From assembly GCA_036823295.1 (NCBI GenBank), contig DAISGD010000001.1, positions 1-64,000 of the forward strand: a DNA stretch of 64,000 bases. The letters are read 5' to 3'. The stretch is from UBA4742 sp002403895. GTDB taxonomy: Bacteria > Actinomycetota > Acidimicrobiia > Acidimicrobiales > Acidimicrobilacustridaceae. Of the stretch, positions 63,501-64,000 are shown piece after piece (positions within the stretch are counted from its first letter, which is position 1; every line of letters begins with the position of its first letter). The notes below the pieces were generated by a model. The model saw only the letters and a program-made list of their open reading frames with translations, did not search any database and had not been told where the DNA came from. Made by a program: the position numbers and the translations under genes.

Positions 63501-64000
63501 CGACAACACGCGGATCGAAGACCTCTCCACGACGGCGGTCGACACCGGCACGAGCCCGGTCGCACAGCTTCAGATCGGCGAACTGCAGACCGCTCGCACC
63601 TACGACGTGGTGTTCGACGATGCCGCGTTCGGGACGAGCCGGCTCGGACCGGCAGCGGACACGACACCCCCGAGCCTGCCGACGAACGTGACGGCGACGG
63701 CGACCACGCCGTTCTCGGTGCAGGTGGACTGGACGCCGTCGACCGACGACAGCGGGGTCGCCGGCTACGACGTGTTCCGTGACGGGACATTCCTCGCGAA
63801 CGTCGGGACCTCGGTCGCGACCTACACCGACGGCACGGTTCTGGCATCGACGACGCACCAGTACGCGGTACAGGCCCGCGACGCGGCGGGGAACCTCTCG
63901 GCGCTCAGCGCTCCCGCGTCAGCCACGACTCCCCCGCCTCCGATCCCCCTGTTTGCGGACGGGTTCGAGTCGGGTGACCTGTCGGCTTGGACGAGCAGCG
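60598..64000 (+). CDS. Large secreted purple-acid-phosphatase-like protein with FN3 and jelly-roll modules (partial)
   Basis: The frame is open from ATG 60598 (AAGGGG ribosome site) past the window end: at least 1134 codons. Signal peptide ~1-32; an Ig-like module ~35-120; FN3 ~122-202. A metallophosphatase catalytic domain (~205-660) carries the purple-acid-phosphatase motif series FGDWGQ, VGDNAY, SVGNHG, FFHYPLY and SGHAHIYQ. Then an Ig-like, an FN3 and a jelly-roll/LamG-like module begin; another FN3 and a second jelly-roll start follow. The FESGDLSAWT stretch recurs 855 bp (285 codons) apart with almost the same DNA. It is secreted, and any anchor lies beyond the window. Confidence 0.88.
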   Translation, partial: MMASSYRLRRVVVALSVVALTIPLLSGVAEAKPAPKTVIDSAPPAGTTSTSATFTFHSSISPATFTCKLDSTAAGTCASPMSYTALTQGRHTFSVYATASGISDLRPATATWTVDYTPPSTPTGLSGAATSPTSVTLNWTASIDNTGVTGYDVLRDGALLTTVGAVTAYTDATVLASAPHTYAVRARDIAGNVSTASAAVSVNTTSPLDPHLTRAPYLTDLVGLNATVNFATDRSGTSASVRYGSVSGGVCSLTSTSTATRLVISVNGTFEYQWKALLTLPVAGQYCYRVYLNATDLLAANASPQFSSQVPAGSTGSFSFAVFGDWGQVDASGNNPEQTSLMRQIAASGSRFAITVGDNAYPAGSQGNYGDLQQVGADTSAVFGASTWAGVGSSLAMFPSVGNHGLARSDAVHPHFANWPEDAAVTSSNGRYQVDAYCCPNGSTAANYPSAWYAIDAGGARFYVLDAAWADLNTGTGTAYGNEYLSHWAPSSPEYLWLKADLAAHPSGLKFAFFHYPLYSDQPSESSDTYLQGNSSLEGLLASKGVNLAFSGHAHIYQRNAAAGGQGRLSLPSYVTGGGGAQAQSTGTCSSNDKYAIGWSYTTNRGTACGAAAAPTSPAQVYHFLKVTISGSKVTVTPTDSAGRTFDVQTYTFNPLPDTYIDSAPPAGTSSTSATFSFHANSAAATFTCTLDGGTPTACTSPTAYAGLTEGSHTFSVYATVGGVKDPLPATSTWTVDTTPPNAPDGFAATATSPFSVSLSWTAATDNLGVTGYDVFRDGAVLATIAPATGYTDTNVAGGSNHVYAVRARDVAGNVSSSTASISVTTPPPPVPVFANGFESGDLSAWTTSGGLAVQGAAVHGGAFAAEGNTTNGATYAKKTLPSTYSDAYARVWYEVVAGPDQVNLLRLRDATGASLGYLYLADTGQLAFHNDATGTNTLSATAPAPGWHALELRLLVNGPAGAVEVWLDNTRIEDLSTTAVDTGTSPVAQLQIGELQTARTYDVVFDDAAFGTSRLGPAADTTPPSLPTNVTATATTPFSVQVDWTPSTDDSGVAGYDVFRDGTFLANVGTSVATYTDGTVLASTTHQYAVQARDAAGNLSALSAPASATTPPPPIPLFADGFESGDLSAWTSS

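Overview
The window is a high-GC chromosomal segment of an actinobacterium. WhiB regulators, a SenX3-RegX3/Pst phosphate cluster, a UPF0182 membrane protein, a DivIVA-type coiled coil, a DUF2342 zincin-like protein and an MreB-type actin all point there. A deep, Acidimicrobiia-like lineage is a plausible guess, but that is inference: no rRNA or other phylogenetic marker was searched. No transposase, integrase, CRISPR array or rRNA gene was recognised.

Layout. (1) 1-8998: the truncated initiator tRNA gene is followed by a displaced ~367-bp copy of the 3' end of the UPF0182 gene. Next come four catabolic-type genes (TPP enzyme, acyl-CoA dehydrogenase, acetoacetate-decarboxylase-like, P450), then the intact UPF0182 gene. 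The near-identical repeats make 438-5950 look like an inserted block. (2) 9063-13583: DivIVA-like coiled coil with a MuF-like C-terminus, PDZ-Lon (YlbL-like) protease, HEAT protein and crotonase-family protein. (3) 13626-24497: nitrate assimilation on the minus strand: nirB, nirD, a HemD-OmpR-type (NnaR-like) regulator, a GH76-type hydrolase, narK, a four-cluster ferredoxin fused to a DmsC-like anchor, and a NasA/NarB-type nitrate reductase. Several of these genes overlap by 4 bp. (4) 24649-31549: moaE, a small membrane protein, mreB with an apparent ATA start, an HtrA-like protein that has lost its catalytic His and Ser, an epimerase, the DUF2342 protein and an MFS protein.

(5) 31605-41840: phosphate and polyphosphate genes on the minus strand: ppk1, a CYTH protein, a MutT-like Nudix protein, then a candidate PHO-box region, pstS-pstC-pstA-pstB-phoU and senX3-regX3. 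(6) 41880-47159: remnant of a quinone-oxidoreductase-like gene, intact HtrA protease, two WhiB genes around a formiminotransferase, and a VWA protein. (7) 47245-51525: a KstR-like operator upstream of a paired ChsE/FadE-type acyl-CoA dehydrogenase, then a GH1 glycosidase and rpiA.

(8) 51526-64000: after a 0.7-kb non-coding stretch come five genes joined by 1-4 bp overlaps, then a sixth 79 bp later. They encode a GT2 glycosyltransferase fused to an HPr-kinase-like P-loop domain; a GtrA flippase fused to a PMT-type GT-C glycosyltransferase; a secreted phosphoesterase; a membrane-anchored protein with 82-residue repeats; a GH99-like hydrolase with a membrane anchor and a 7-residue repeat tail; and a very large secreted purple-acid-phosphatase-like protein with FN3 and jelly-roll modules that runs off the window. 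The gene set suggests a lipid-linked sugar, probably mannose, being made, flipped, transferred and trimmed at the cell surface. It is the best candidate here for an undescribed system.
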